The notes beneath the pieces are model-generated. The model was given only the letters and a program-made list of their open reading frames with translations. It ran no database searches and was not told the origin of the DNA. Below are positions 28,241 through 35,893 of a stretch of 64,000 nt of DNA, in pieces. Origin of the DNA: Streptomyces sp. 2114.4 (lineage in GTDB: Bacteria > Actinomycetota > Actinomycetes > Streptomycetales > Streptomycetaceae); the NCBI RefSeq assembly GCF_900187385.1, contig NZ_FYEY01000001.1, forward strand, positions 2,108,001 through 2,172,000. The letters run 5' to 3'. Within the stretch, counting starts at the first letter, position 1. Each line of letters opens with the position of its first letter. Made by a program: the position numbers and the translations under genes.

Positions 28241-29845
28241 TCAGGCCGTCGCGGCCGTGGCGGCCGTGGCGCGCAGCAGCGCCTTGTCCGGCTTGCCCAC
28301 GGGGGTGAGGGGGAGGGTGTCGAGGACGCGGACGGCGGCCGGGGCGTACAGGGTGCCCTTGTGCTCGGTGACGAAGGCCCGCAGGGCGTCGGCGTCCACC
28401 CGGTGGCCCGGGGCGGGGACGACCGCGGCGTGCACCTCCTCGGCCTCGTCCGCCCCGCGCACCCCGTAGACGGCGCAGTGGGCGATCGCGGGATGGGTGT
28501 GCAGCAGGTCTTCGATCTCCGCCGGGTGGACGTGCCCGCCCACGACGATGATCAGGTCCTTGACCCGGTCGACGAGGTAGAGGCGCCCCTCCTCGTCCAG
28601 CACGCCGACATCGCCGGTGCGCAGCCAGCCGTCGGCCCCCAGGACCTGCGCCGTCTCGTCGGGCTGCTTCCAGTAGCCGTTCATCACCGCGGCGGAGCGC
28701 ACATGGACCTCGCCCCGCTCCCCCGCCGGCAGGTCCCGCCCGTCCGCGTCGCGCACGGCGAGCGTCACTCCGGGCAGGGCGCGGCCGACGGTGATCCGTC
28801 CGCCGGGGCCGGTGCGGAGGTGGTCCTCCGGGCGGGCCTCGGTGATCGACATCGCCTCGGCCTGGCCGTACATCCCGAACAGGACCGGGCCGAAGGCCTC
28901 GGCGGCCTGTGCCAGCCGGGTGGGTGAGGCCGCACAGCCGCCGTAGGAGATGCGGGTGAGGGAGCTGAGGTCGGTGGTGCGGAGGGTGGGGTCGTCGAGG
29001 AGCCGGTAGAGGAGCGGGGGCAGCAGCCAGAGGTGGGTGATGCGGTGGCGGGCAACGGCGGCCAGTACGGCGGTGGGGTCGAAGGCGCGGTGCAGCACGA
29101 CGGTGCCGCCGGCCACGAGCGCGGCATCGGCCAGGATGCCCGCGAGGTGGGCGAGCGGGGTGCAGGCCAGGAAGCGCGGCGGATCGCCGGCGGTCTCCAT
29201 GCGCTGCTGGATCACCATCCGGGCATACGGGGCGTGTCTCATCCGGACGCCCTTGGGGATGCCGGTCGTGCCACCGGTGTGCCGGATGCACCAGTCCTCC
29301 TCGGGGCGTGCCGCGCTCGGCACCTCGGGGGTGGCGGGCAGCGCGGCAGCGGCGGCGAGCAGGTCGGGGACCGGGCCGGTGCCCGGATCGGCGCCCGGAC
29401 CGGCGGTGTCCGGAGCGGTCGTGTCCTCCCCCAGGGTCATGACCTCAGGGACCGGGCCCCGGAGGTGGTGGAGCAGCGTGCGCGCGGTGTCGTGGAGGGC
29501 CGGGTCGACCAGGAGCAGGGTGGTGTCCACGCCGGCGGCGATCCGGGCCAGGGTCTCGGCGGCCATGCCGTCGTAGAGGAAGACCACCCGGGCGCCGAGG
29601 AGGCTCGCGGCGTAGCGGGCGGCCAGCGCCTCGGGGCGGTTGCCGCTGAGGAGGCAGACGGTCTGGCCGGGGCCGGTGCCGTGGGCGGCGAGCACCGCCG
29701 CCATGCGGTGGACGGTGGCGTGCAGGGCGCCGGCGGTGATCTCCTCGCCGTCCTCCCCCACGGTCACCGCGGTGCGGGAGGGGTCACGGGCGAGGGCGGC
29801 GAGGAGAGCGTCGGCGTAACTGGTGAAGCCGGTGGCGGGTGTCAT
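28241..29845 (-). CDS. AMP-forming acyl-CoA synthetase/ligase
   Basis: 534 residues of the ANL superfamily, which activates a carboxylic acid with ATP and then forms a CoA thioester. Motifs in order: P-loop HTGGTTGIPKG (~187), ISYGGCAAS and FGMYGQAEAM (A5 region, with Gln in place of the usual Thr-Glu), WLRTGDVG (A7), YLVDRVKDLIIVVGG (A8), and catalytic Lys in PVGKPDKALL (A10). GMYGQAE rather than YGxTE marks a fatty-acid/aryl acid type branch. ATG 29845 is chosen. It is a single leftward gene with GTCATG-type sites upstream. The acid is not predictable; involvement with the neighbouring acyltransferase or flavoenzyme is possible but unproven. Confidence 0.88.
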   Translation of the reverse strand: MTPATGFTSYADALLAALARDPSRTAVTVGEDGEEITAGALHATVHRMAAVLAAHGTGPGQTVCLLSGNRPEALAARYAASLLGARVVFLYDGMAAETLARIAAGVDTTLLLVDPALHDTARTLLHHLRGPVPEVMTLGEDTTAPDTAGPGADPGTGPVPDLLAAAAALPATPEVPSAARPEEDWCIRHTGGTTGIPKGVRMRHAPYARMVIQQRMETAGDPPRFLACTPLAHLAGILADAALVAGGTVVLHRAFDPTAVLAAVARHRITHLWLLPPLLYRLLDDPTLRTTDLSSLTRISYGGCAASPTRLAQAAEAFGPVLFGMYGQAEAMSITEARPEDHLRTGPGGRITVGRALPGVTLAVRDADGRDLPAGERGEVHVRSAAVMNGYWKQPDETAQVLGADGWLRTGDVGVLDEEGRLYLVDRVKDLIIVVGGHVHPAEIEDLLHTHPAIAHCAVYGVRGADEAEEVHAAVVPAPGHRVDADALRAFVTEHKGTLYAPAAVRVLDTLPLTPVGKPDKALLRATAATAATA

Positions 29846-29948
29846 GGCGGTGGGTCCCTTGGTCCGGTGACGGGGTGTGTGAGGAAGCGGTCACGCCTTG
29901 ACGCTACGGACGTTCACTGATGCCCTCCACGACCAATTCCGCCATGTG

Positions 29949-30007
29949 GTCATGGCCCGTGAGGCATGACACAGGTCATGACTCGTCAGCTGCGACTCGT
30001 GGTCATG
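29949..30007. promoter_or_regulatory. Cluster of GTCATG/CATGAC half-sites
   Basis: GTCATG at 29949-29954, CATGAC at 29965-29970, GTCATG at 29975-29980 and GTCATG at 30002-30007, about 100-160 bp upstream of the CoA ligase start. CATGAC-acag-GTCATG forms an inverted repeat. Possible operator; the binding protein is unknown. Confidence 0.35.
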
Positions 30008-30911
30008 GCCTGTCAGGTACGAGAGGCGGGAGGGTTTCCTCCGCCGCGGCCAGGATTTCGGTGACCCGGAGGCCGAAGTGGAGGTCGCAGGCGTTGGGCA
30101 GACCGGTCTCGACGGCGGCCAGCAGGGCGTCGACCGCGTGGCGGTAGGCCACTTCGGGGCCGTCCTGGCGTCGGGGCAGGGAGGTGATGCCGGCGGTGCC
30201 GCGGAGGGTGATCTCGACGCCGGACGCCGCGGCGGGCGCGGTCAGGCCGAGCGTCGCCGAACTGGCCGCGCCACTGCTGTGCCGCATCGCCAGCAGCACG
30301 GCATCGGCGGGGCCGCGGGTCGCGGTGACCGTTTCCGCGTCGCCGAGGACCGGCAGGAGCACCGACAGCGCATGCGGGCCGACGTCCCACAGCCCGCCCT
30401 TCTCCCGGCGCCAGGACGAGTCGGAGTACGGGCTGGAGCTGTCGTCGGCGAAGACCGAGCCGAGCCAGTCGGCATGGGCGGTGAACCAGCCGCCGGCCGC
30501 GGCCTGGGCCGCGATCCACTCCCCTTCCTGCGCCCCGAAGCGCGCCGTGAAGAAGACCACCGAGGCGATACCCGCCCGGTCGGCGGCCGCGACGAGGGCG
30601 CGCGCCTCGGGCACGGCGGTGGCCACCGGCTTGTCCAGGAGGAGATGGCAGCCGGCCCCGGCGGCGCGGAGCGCCAACGCGGCCTGGACGGACGGCGGCA
30701 GGGCGATCGCGACGGCGTCGCAGGCCTCGAACAGCTCGTCGGGGCTCTCGTACGGGCGGGTGCGGTGGACCTGGGCCAGCGCGGCGGCGGCCGCCGCCCT
30801 GCGCCCCCAGATGCCGGTGAGCTCGACGCCCGGGTGGGCGGCGAGGGCAGGGGCGTGGACGCGCCGCGCCCAGGGGCCGGTGCCGAGGAGTCCGATGCGC
30901 GGGGTCGTCAT
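30003..30911 (-). CDS. Gfo/Idh/MocA-family oxidoreductase
   Basis: 302 residues. The N-terminal Rossmann fold (RIGLLGTGPWARRVHAPALA) and the nucleotide/catalytic EKP-like motif in modified form (HLLLDKPVATAVPEARALV) place it in the family; DKP replaces the classic EKP. The C-terminal domain has the expected LWDVGPHALSVLLPVLG (conserved Gly-x-His). NAD(P)-dependent oxidation of a sugar or inositol-like substrate is the family role, but the substrate is unknown. ATG 30911. It lies upstream of the CoA ligase on the same strand with a 157-bp gap, so co-transcription is uncertain. Confidence 0.87.
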   Translation of the reverse strand: MTTPRIGLLGTGPWARRVHAPALAAHPGVELTGIWGRRAAAAAALAQVHRTRPYESPDELFEACDAVAIALPPSVQAALALRAAGAGCHLLLDKPVATAVPEARALVAAADRAGIASVVFFTARFGAQEGEWIAAQAAAGGWFTAHADWLGSVFADDSSSPYSDSSWRREKGGLWDVGPHALSVLLPVLGDAETVTATRGPADAVLLAMRHSSGAASSATLGLTAPAAASGVEITLRGTAGITSLPRRQDGPEVAYRHAVDALLAAVETGLPNACDLHFGLRVTEILAAAEETLPPLVPDRP

Positions 30912-31071
30912 GGGGGCAGTGTCTCGCGGGGTGCGGGGCGCCCGAGCGCACGCCGCACGGGCGTCCTGAGGCCTGCGCCATATGGGAATGATGCGAAGAC
31001 ACCCACATCGAGGCCTGGAATCCCAGGCCTACTGGACAGAATTCCTTGGAAACGGCCGGATGTCCGGCTCG

Positions 31072-31109
31072 GTAACCTGTGGTTCACAAACGGGCAACGG
31101 ACGAGAAAT
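31072..31109 (+). promoter_or_regulatory. Paired GlnR boxes upstream of glnII
   Basis: GTAAC-ctgtgg-TTCAC at 31072-31087 and GCAAC-ggacga-GAAAT at 31094-31109. The half-site spacing is n6 and the two boxes are exactly 22 bp apart, as in front of glnA here. The first box has a poor right half. Confidence 0.75.
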
Positions 31110-31173
31110 GGCGCGTTGCGAGAGTGCGGAGGTACGCCCGCACCGTACCCGCACCGACCGTGAAGAGGACCCC

Positions 31174-32196
31174 GTGAGCATCAAGGCCGAATACATCTGG
31201 ATCGACGGCACGCAGCCGACCGCCAAGCTCCGCTCCAAGACCAGGATCCTGTCCGACGGCAGCCGGCTTCCGCGGTGGGGCTTCGACGGTTCCAGCACCA
31301 ACCAGGCCGAAGGCCACGCCTCGGACCTCGTACTGGAGCCGGTGTTCAGCTGCCCGGACCCGATCCGCGGCGGTGACCACCTGCTGGTGCTGTGCGAGGT
31401 GCTGCACACCGACCTCACTCCGCACCCCTCCAACACGCGGGCGCTGCTGCGCCCGGTCGCGGAGCGGTTCGCCGGCCAGGAGCCGATCTTCGGCATCGAG
31501 CAGGAGTACACCTTCCTCAAGGGGGACCGTCCGCTCGGCTTCCCTGAGGGCGGCGGCTACCCGGCCCCGCAGGCCGACTACTACTGCGGTGTGGGCGCCG
31601 ACGCGATCTTCGGCCGGGAGATCGTCGAGAAGCACCTCGACCTGTGCCTGGCGGCCGGTCTGGGCCTGTCCGGCATCAACGCCGAGGTCATGCCCGGCCA
31701 GTGGGAGTTCCAGGTCGGCGCGCTGCCGCCGCTGGAGGTCTCGGACCACATGTGGGTGGCGCGCTGGCTGCTGCACCGGGTGGCGGAGGAGTTCGGCGTC
31801 ACCGCGTCGCTGGACGCCAAGCCGGCCAAGGGCGACTGGAACGGCGCGGGCGCGCACACCAACTTCTCCACCCGCGCGATGCGGGAGGGCTACGACCCGA
31901 TCATCACCGCCTGCGAGGCGCTGGGCCAGGACGACAAGCCGCTGGAGCACGTCCGCCAGTACGGCACCGGCATCGAGGACCGGCTGACCGGCGCGCACGA
32001 GACCGCCCCCTGGGACGCGTACTCCTACGGCGCCTCCGATCGCGGCGCCTCGGTGCGCATCCCCTGGCAGGTCGAGGTCGAGAAGAAGGGCTACATCGAG
32101 GACCGGCGCCCGAACGCCAACGTCGACCCGTATGTGGTCACCCGGCTGATGGTGGACACCTGCTGCACGGAGCTGGCGCGGCGCGAGCAGATCTGA
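31174..32196 (+). CDS. glnII: Glutamine synthetase type II
   Basis: Octameric/decameric eukaryote-like, heat-labile glutamine synthetase, a second ammonia-assimilating enzyme typical of Streptomyces. 340 residues. GTG 31174 has gaagagga upstream. Motifs: WGFDGSSTNQAEGHASDLVL near the N-terminus, FGIEQEYTFLKGDRPLGFPE (metal-binding), INAEVMPGQWEFQVG, NGAGAHTNFSTRAMREG, and the closing RRPNANVDPYVVTRLMVDTC. It lacks the GSI adenylylation loop, so control is expected to be transcriptional, through the GlnR boxes ~65-100 bp upstream. Confidence 0.97.
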   Translation: MSIKAEYIWIDGTQPTAKLRSKTRILSDGSRLPRWGFDGSSTNQAEGHASDLVLEPVFSCPDPIRGGDHLLVLCEVLHTDLTPHPSNTRALLRPVAERFAGQEPIFGIEQEYTFLKGDRPLGFPEGGGYPAPQADYYCGVGADAIFGREIVEKHLDLCLAAGLGLSGINAEVMPGQWEFQVGALPPLEVSDHMWVARWLLHRVAEEFGVTASLDAKPAKGDWNGAGAHTNFSTRAMREGYDPIITACEALGQDDKPLEHVRQYGTGIEDRLTGAHETAPWDAYSYGASDRGASVRIPWQVEVEKKGYIEDRRPNANVDPYVVTRLMVDTCCTELARREQI

Positions 32197-32221
32197 CGCC
32201 TGCGGGAGCGTGGGCGAGGGC

Positions 32222-32283
32222 GAGGGGCCGGACCACTGCGGACACTGGGGGGACCCACGGTGTCCGGTGTGGTCCGGCCCCTC
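32222..32283 (+). terminator. Terminator after glnII
   Basis: 15-bp perfect outer stem gaggggccggaccac / gtggtccggcccctc enclosing an inner cggacac / gtgtccg stem. It lies 25 bp after the stop. Confidence 0.85.
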
Positions 32284-32426
32284 GGCCCGTCCCGCTGTCC
32301 CGCGCGCACGTGGGTGCGTGCGGTCGGTGGCCGTACGGTCGCGTAGCGGTGTGGCCGCGTGGTCGTATGGTCGCGCGAGGAGCAGATCGGGGGCCGATTG
32401 TCAGTGGCGGCTGGCAGGCTGGGGTC

Positions 32427-33362
32427 ATGCTTGAGATCAGCGTCAAGACCGAGTCCGGCCCGGACCGATCACGCCCCGGCGAAGCCGAACTCACGGAGCT
32501 GCTGCGGCGGATCGGCGCCGACGACGACCATTTCGTGGTCGTCGAGCGGTGCCCCGAGGAGGCCCAGGCATTCGTACAGGCCTGGCGGGACGACGACGGG
32601 CCGTTCACGGTCGAGTACCGCGACGGCGCGCCGGAGCGGCACTTCCGCGCGGAGAGCGGCGACGCCGAGCGGGTCGTGGAGGTCTTCCTGGACTGGGCGC
32701 GCGGCGGGGAGGCCTGGCGTACGGCGCTCGACTGGCAGGGGGCGGACCTGTACTCCACCCCCGGTCTGGCTCCGGAAACCCGCGCCGTCGCCGAGCAGCG
32801 GGCGCGTCAGCAGATCCATGGCGGTTTCCGGAATTTCCATGAGGTCGCCCAGGGCGTCTGCGAGGCCTTCGGCCCCGAGGACCCGCCGGTCTCACTGGAC
32901 GACGCACGCCGGATCGTCGGCGGCCTGTGGGAGGAACGGCTCGCCGAACAGGCCGAATGGCCCGAGGTGACCGACGCCGACCGGGTGGCGCGGGCCTTCG
33001 AGGCCCTGGGCGCCCAGGGGCTGACCGCCCGGATGAACTACAGCTGTTGCAGCAACTGCGCGATGGGCGAGATAGCCCACGAACGCGCCGAAGGGGACCG
33101 GGGCTTCGTCTTCTTCCACTTCCAGGACACCGAGGCGGCAGCGGAAGGCCATGGGCTGGCCGTGCGCTACGGCGCCTATGCGGAGGCCGGCGAGGCCTCC
33201 GCCGAGGAGCGCACCGCGGTCGGGCGGACGGTGGTGGCGGCGCTCACCGGGGCGGGCCTGCCGGCTCAGTGGGACGGCTCCCCGGACCGGGTCATCGAGG
33301 TCGCCCCGCTGGACTGGCGCAAGCGGCTGCCGAGTACGGGAACGACGGGCATGGGAGCCTGA
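32427..33362 (+). CDS. DUF6891-type protein of unknown function
   Basis: 311 residues, acidic, cytoplasmic. Two regions are apparent: an N-terminal ~95-residue module (ELTELLRRIGADDDHFVVVE, FTVEYRDGAPERHFRAESGD), and a C-terminal module with the conserved cysteine cluster MNYSCCSNCAMGEIAHE followed by GFVFFHFQDTEAA. The latter matches DUF6891 as I recall it. Three Cys in CCSNC may bind a metal. ATG 32427. Its stop is one base from the start of the rhomboid-like gene, so the two are translationally coupled. Function unknown. Confidence 0.72.
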   Translation: MLEISVKTESGPDRSRPGEAELTELLRRIGADDDHFVVVERCPEEAQAFVQAWRDDDGPFTVEYRDGAPERHFRAESGDAERVVEVFLDWARGGEAWRTALDWQGADLYSTPGLAPETRAVAEQRARQQIHGGFRNFHEVAQGVCEAFGPEDPPVSLDDARRIVGGLWEERLAEQAEWPEVTDADRVARAFEALGAQGLTARMNYSCCSNCAMGEIAHERAEGDRGFVFFHFQDTEAAAEGHGLAVRYGAYAEAGEASAEERTAVGRTVVAALTGAGLPAQWDGSPDRVIEVAPLDWRKRLPSTGTTGMGA

Positions 33363-33363
33363 G

Positions 33364-34218
33364 ATGCCGACGGCCGCATCGCGGAGGGCGTCCCGTGGTC
33401 TCCTGTCCGGAGGTCCCGTGCCGGGTGGCCCTGTGCCGGGTGGTCCTGTGCCGGGTGGCCCCGTGTCCGCTGGTCCCGTGTCACGGGCGGCGTCGCGCGT
33501 CCTGACGACCGCCCGCCTTTCTCGTGGTCTGCCGGTCGCCGTCCCCTGGGCCGCGCCGCTCTATGTCGGTGCCGTACAGCTCGGTGCGTACGCCACCGCG
33601 CGGCTCCCCGGCCACCGGCGCACGGAACTGCTGCGTGCGCACTCCACCAATGTCGCCAATCTGCGGGCCGGAAAGTGGCAGACGCTGGTCACCAGTGCGG
33701 TGTTCGTGGAGGAGCCGCTGCCGGTGGCCTACGGCGCCGCGCTGCTCGCCGCTCTCGGCACGGCCGAGGCGCGCTGGGGCCCCTGGCGCACGGCAGGGGT
33801 GTTCGCGGCCGGTCATGTGGGGGCCAGTCTGCTGGTCTACGCGGCCTTGCGCGGCCGGTTCCCGGGCAGTGCTCCCGCTGCTCCGGCTGCTCCCGGCACT
33901 CCCCCAACCGACCCCGGAGCCCGCGCCGTTCACGCCCCCGAGGCCACGGTCGATGGCCCGCCGGACGCGACCGCGCGGGCCATCGACGTCGGAGCCAGCT
34001 ACGGCTTCAACGCCACGGTGGGCGCCCTCGCCGCCACCGTCCCGCACCGTGGCGTGCGCACCGCGGCAACGGCCGGTCTGCTGGCGCTGGGGACCTGGCC
34101 CGTGCTGCGCCGCCGACGGACGTTCACCGACGCCGGACATCTGGCGGCGCTCGCGCTCGGGGTGGCGACGGGGACGGGGATGCGGGCCGTAAAGGGGAGA
34201 CGGACGGGAGGGGGCTGA
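33364..34218 (+). CDS. Rhomboid-like membrane protein
   Basis: 284 residues with about six membrane segments (AAPLYVGAVQLGAYA, ALLAALGTAEARWGPW, TAGVFAAGHVGASLLVYAAL, VGASYGFNATVGALAATV, TAATAGLLALGTWPVL, DAGHLAALALGVATG). The pair GASYG and DAGHLAALALG places a Ser and a His where the rhomboid protease dyad is expected (GxS in one helix, His in the last). Activity is plausible but unproven; many bacterial members are annotated only as rhomboid-like. The N-terminal ~40 residues are an unusual Gly-Pro-Val tandem repeat. It is coupled to the DUF6891 gene by a one-base gap. Confidence 0.72.
   Translation: MPTAASRRASRGLLSGGPVPGGPVPGGPVPGGPVSAGPVSRAASRVLTTARLSRGLPVAVPWAAPLYVGAVQLGAYATARLPGHRRTELLRAHSTNVANLRAGKWQTLVTSAVFVEEPLPVAYGAALLAALGTAEARWGPWRTAGVFAAGHVGASLLVYAALRGRFPGSAPAAPAAPGTPPTDPGARAVHAPEATVDGPPDATARAIDVGASYGFNATVGALAATVPHRGVRTAATAGLLALGTWPVLRRRRTFTDAGHLAALALGVATGTGMRAVKGRRTGGG
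33409..33483 (+). repeat. 15-bp coding tandem repeat (GGPVP)x5
   Basis: Five consecutive 15-bp units encode GGPVP, GGPVP, GGPVP, GGPVS, AGPVS at the N-terminus of the rhomboid-like protein. Unit copies differ mainly at third positions. Length variation between strains would be expected. Confidence 0.85.
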
Positions 34219-34338
34219 GGCGGGCGCGGAGCGCTCCCGGTCCCGGTCCCGGCGCCTGCGTGGCCGGTGTGCGGCAAATCCCGTCACAGGGCCCGCCGCA
34301 CGAGGGACAGATCACCGGCCGTCTGGTTCAATAGGCCC

Positions 34339-34443
34339 ATGGCCAGCCTCATCGACACCGCGACAGGTCGCAGCGACCTCGAGCCTTTCTGGCCGTCCCG
34401 GCAGGCGCACGCATTCGACCGTCTGTGTTGCCGCGCGCACTGA
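34339..34443 (+). CDS. Cysteine-rich leader peptide (34 aa)
   Basis: Short ORF MASLIDTATGRSDLEPFWPS followed by RQAHAFDRLCCRAH and TGA. The penultimate DRLCCR with adjacent Cys codons TGT TGC is the hallmark of actinobacterial Cys-sensing leader peptides, where ribosome stalling at low charged tRNA-Cys alters downstream RNA folding. An attenuator-like hairpin lies 26 bp after its stop and ~60 bp before the orphan winged-helix gene. There is no clear ribosome site; TTCAAT six bases upstream could be a -10 for a leaderless start. Coding is inferred from motif and context only. Confidence 0.62.
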   Translation: MASLIDTATGRSDLEPFWPSRQAHAFDRLCCRAH

Positions 34444-34468
34444 GCGCGGGCCCGCACACCCCTCGTCG

Positions 34469-34488
34469 ACGCCGTTGACCGGCGTTTT
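34469..34488 (+). terminator. Attenuator-like hairpin after the leader peptide
   Basis: Stem ACGCCG / CGGCGT around ttgac, running into TTTT. It lies between the leader-peptide stop (34443) and the regulator start (34549), fitting transcription attenuation. Alternative pairing with the G/C-rich sequence around 34436-34455 is possible. Confidence 0.5.
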
Positions 34489-34548
34489 ACGCCCTGCCCG
34501 CGCGCATGACGTCCCCGACGCCCCTCTGCGCGAAAGAGCTGACTTCCG

Positions 34549-35187
34549 ATGACGAACCTCCGTACCCTGACCGCCGGTTCCGCCACGGCTCCCCTCCCCG
34601 CCCACCCCGCCTCGCACCCCCCGCATCCCCCGCGCCACCGGCTGCGCGCCGTGGCGCCGGACGAGGCCCACGCGTCGCCCGCCACGCCCCCGGGCGAAGG
34701 CGCCCCGCCCCTCGGTGTCCCCTCGGTCGCCGAACTGCTGGACTCCGGCGCCACCTGGCTTCCGGCCCCGCAGCACAGCCTGCCGGCGCTTCCCGGCCGG
34801 CCGCCGATGGTCGGCTACCTCGTCCTCGTACCGGCCGAGCAGGTCGCGACCGCCCCGCCGCCGGCCACCGCCGGTCCCGGGGTGAGCGCGCCGACCGGCG
34901 ACGAGACCGTGCGGATCGACCCCGAACAGCGCACCGCGCAGGTCCAGGGCCGGCCGCTGGACCTGACGTACCTCGAATTCGAGCTGCTGGCCCATCTGGT
35001 CGCGCATCCGCACCGGGTGCACACCCGCGACCACCTGGTGTCCACGGTGTGGGGCTACGGGCACGTCGGCGACGGCCGTACGGTCGATGTCCATGTCGCC
35101 CGGCTGCGGCGCAAGTTGGGCGCCGCGCACCGGTCGTCGATCGTGACGGTGCGGCGGGTCGGCTACAAGTACGTGCCGGGCATCTGA
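34549..35187 (+). CDS. Orphan OmpR/PhoB-type winged-helix DNA-binding protein
   Basis: 212 residues. Residues ~1-105 are Pro/Ala/His-rich and lack any receiver domain or phosphorylatable Asp block. Residues ~115-212 are a full Trans_reg_C winged helix (VRIDPEQRTAQVQGRPLDLT, LEFELLAHLVAHPHRVHTRD, DGRTVDVHVARLRRKLG, then VRRVGYKYVPG). It is therefore a response-regulator-like output domain without a receiver, as in some sulfur- and nitrogen-related actinobacterial regulators. The Cys-rich leader and hairpin upstream suggest control by cysteine supply, so a sulfur-metabolism role is inferred. It ends at a strong convergent terminator. Confidence 0.82.
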   Translation: MTNLRTLTAGSATAPLPAHPASHPPHPPRHRLRAVAPDEAHASPATPPGEGAPPLGVPSVAELLDSGATWLPAPQHSLPALPGRPPMVGYLVLVPAEQVATAPPPATAGPGVSAPTGDETVRIDPEQRTAQVQGRPLDLTYLEFELLAHLVAHPHRVHTRDHLVSTVWGYGHVGDGRTVDVHVARLRRKLGAAHRSSIVTVRRVGYKYVPGI

Positions 35188-35203
35188 GGCCCACAGGCCT
35201 TGC

Positions 35204-35236
35204 GGCCGGGCGGGGGAACCGTTCCCCCGCCCGGCC
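35204..35236. terminator. Bidirectional terminator
   Basis: Perfect 15-bp arms ggccgggcgggggaa / ttcccccgcccggcc around ccg, placed between the convergent regulator and dedA. The right arm abuts the dedA stop codon. Confidence 0.85.
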
Positions 35237-35893
35237 TCACAGCGCGCGTATCCGGGGCCCGCACCGCTTCGGTGCGGGCCGTTCCCCGTCCCGTGGTGCG
35301 GACCGGCGGTGCAAAGCGCCCACGCAGCCCGCCACCACCAGGCCGGTCCCGGAGGCCAGCAGCATCCCCTCGGCCGGGGAATCGGTGAGCGCCGTACCGC
35401 CCAGGCCGCCGAGCGCCGCGCTGCCCACCGCCCAGATGCCCGCGCCCACCGCGTCCAGCGCGACGAAGCGGCGCAACGGGAAGCGGACGCTCCCGGTGGA
35501 CAGGGCGGCGATCACCCGGCCGCCGGGCAGGAAGCGGCCGGCGATGATGAGCAGGGCGGCGTGCCGCTCGACCCGTGCGCGGGCCCTGGAGTGCCGGGCC
35601 CGGCCGCGCTCCCCCCGCAGCAGCCGGGCGACCGCTCGCGGGCCCGCGTACCGTCCCACGGCATAGCCGAGGCAGTCACCGGCCAGTGCCCCGGCCGCCG
35701 CCACACCCGCCAGCAGGGCGAGCAGCGGCAGGTCGGGGCCGATGAGCACGGCGACCAGGACGACGGTGGTCTCGCTCGGCATGAACGGCAGCAGTGCGTC
35801 GAGTCCGGACACCAACAGGATGACCAGCCACAGCCAGGGCGAGCCCAGCATGCCCTGCAGGGGCTCGGTGAGCTGGTCCAGCTGCTCAAACAC
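35237..35893 (-). CDS. DedA-family membrane protein
   Basis: 218 residues with 4-6 membrane segments. DedA hallmarks are present: LLPFMPSETTVVLVAVLIG near the N-terminus, GDCLGYAVGRYAG, then GRFLPGGRVIAALSTGSVRF, with the conserved Arg/Gly-Arg block thought essential for activity. Some DedA proteins flip undecaprenyl phosphate or phospholipids. GTG 35893 overlaps the stop of the upstream acyltransferase by eight bases (35886-35893), so it belongs to the ornithine-lipid operon. That context suggests a role in lipid flipping or membrane homeostasis (inference). Confidence 0.9.
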   Translation of the reverse strand: MFEQLDQLTEPLQGMLGSPWLWLVILLVSGLDALLPFMPSETTVVLVAVLIGPDLPLLALLAGVAAAGALAGDCLGYAVGRYAGPRAVARLLRGERGRARHSRARARVERHAALLIIAGRFLPGGRVIAALSTGSVRFPLRRFVALDAVGAGIWAVGSAALGGLGGTALTDSPAEGMLLASGTGLVVAGCVGALHRRSAPRDGERPAPKRCGPRIRAL

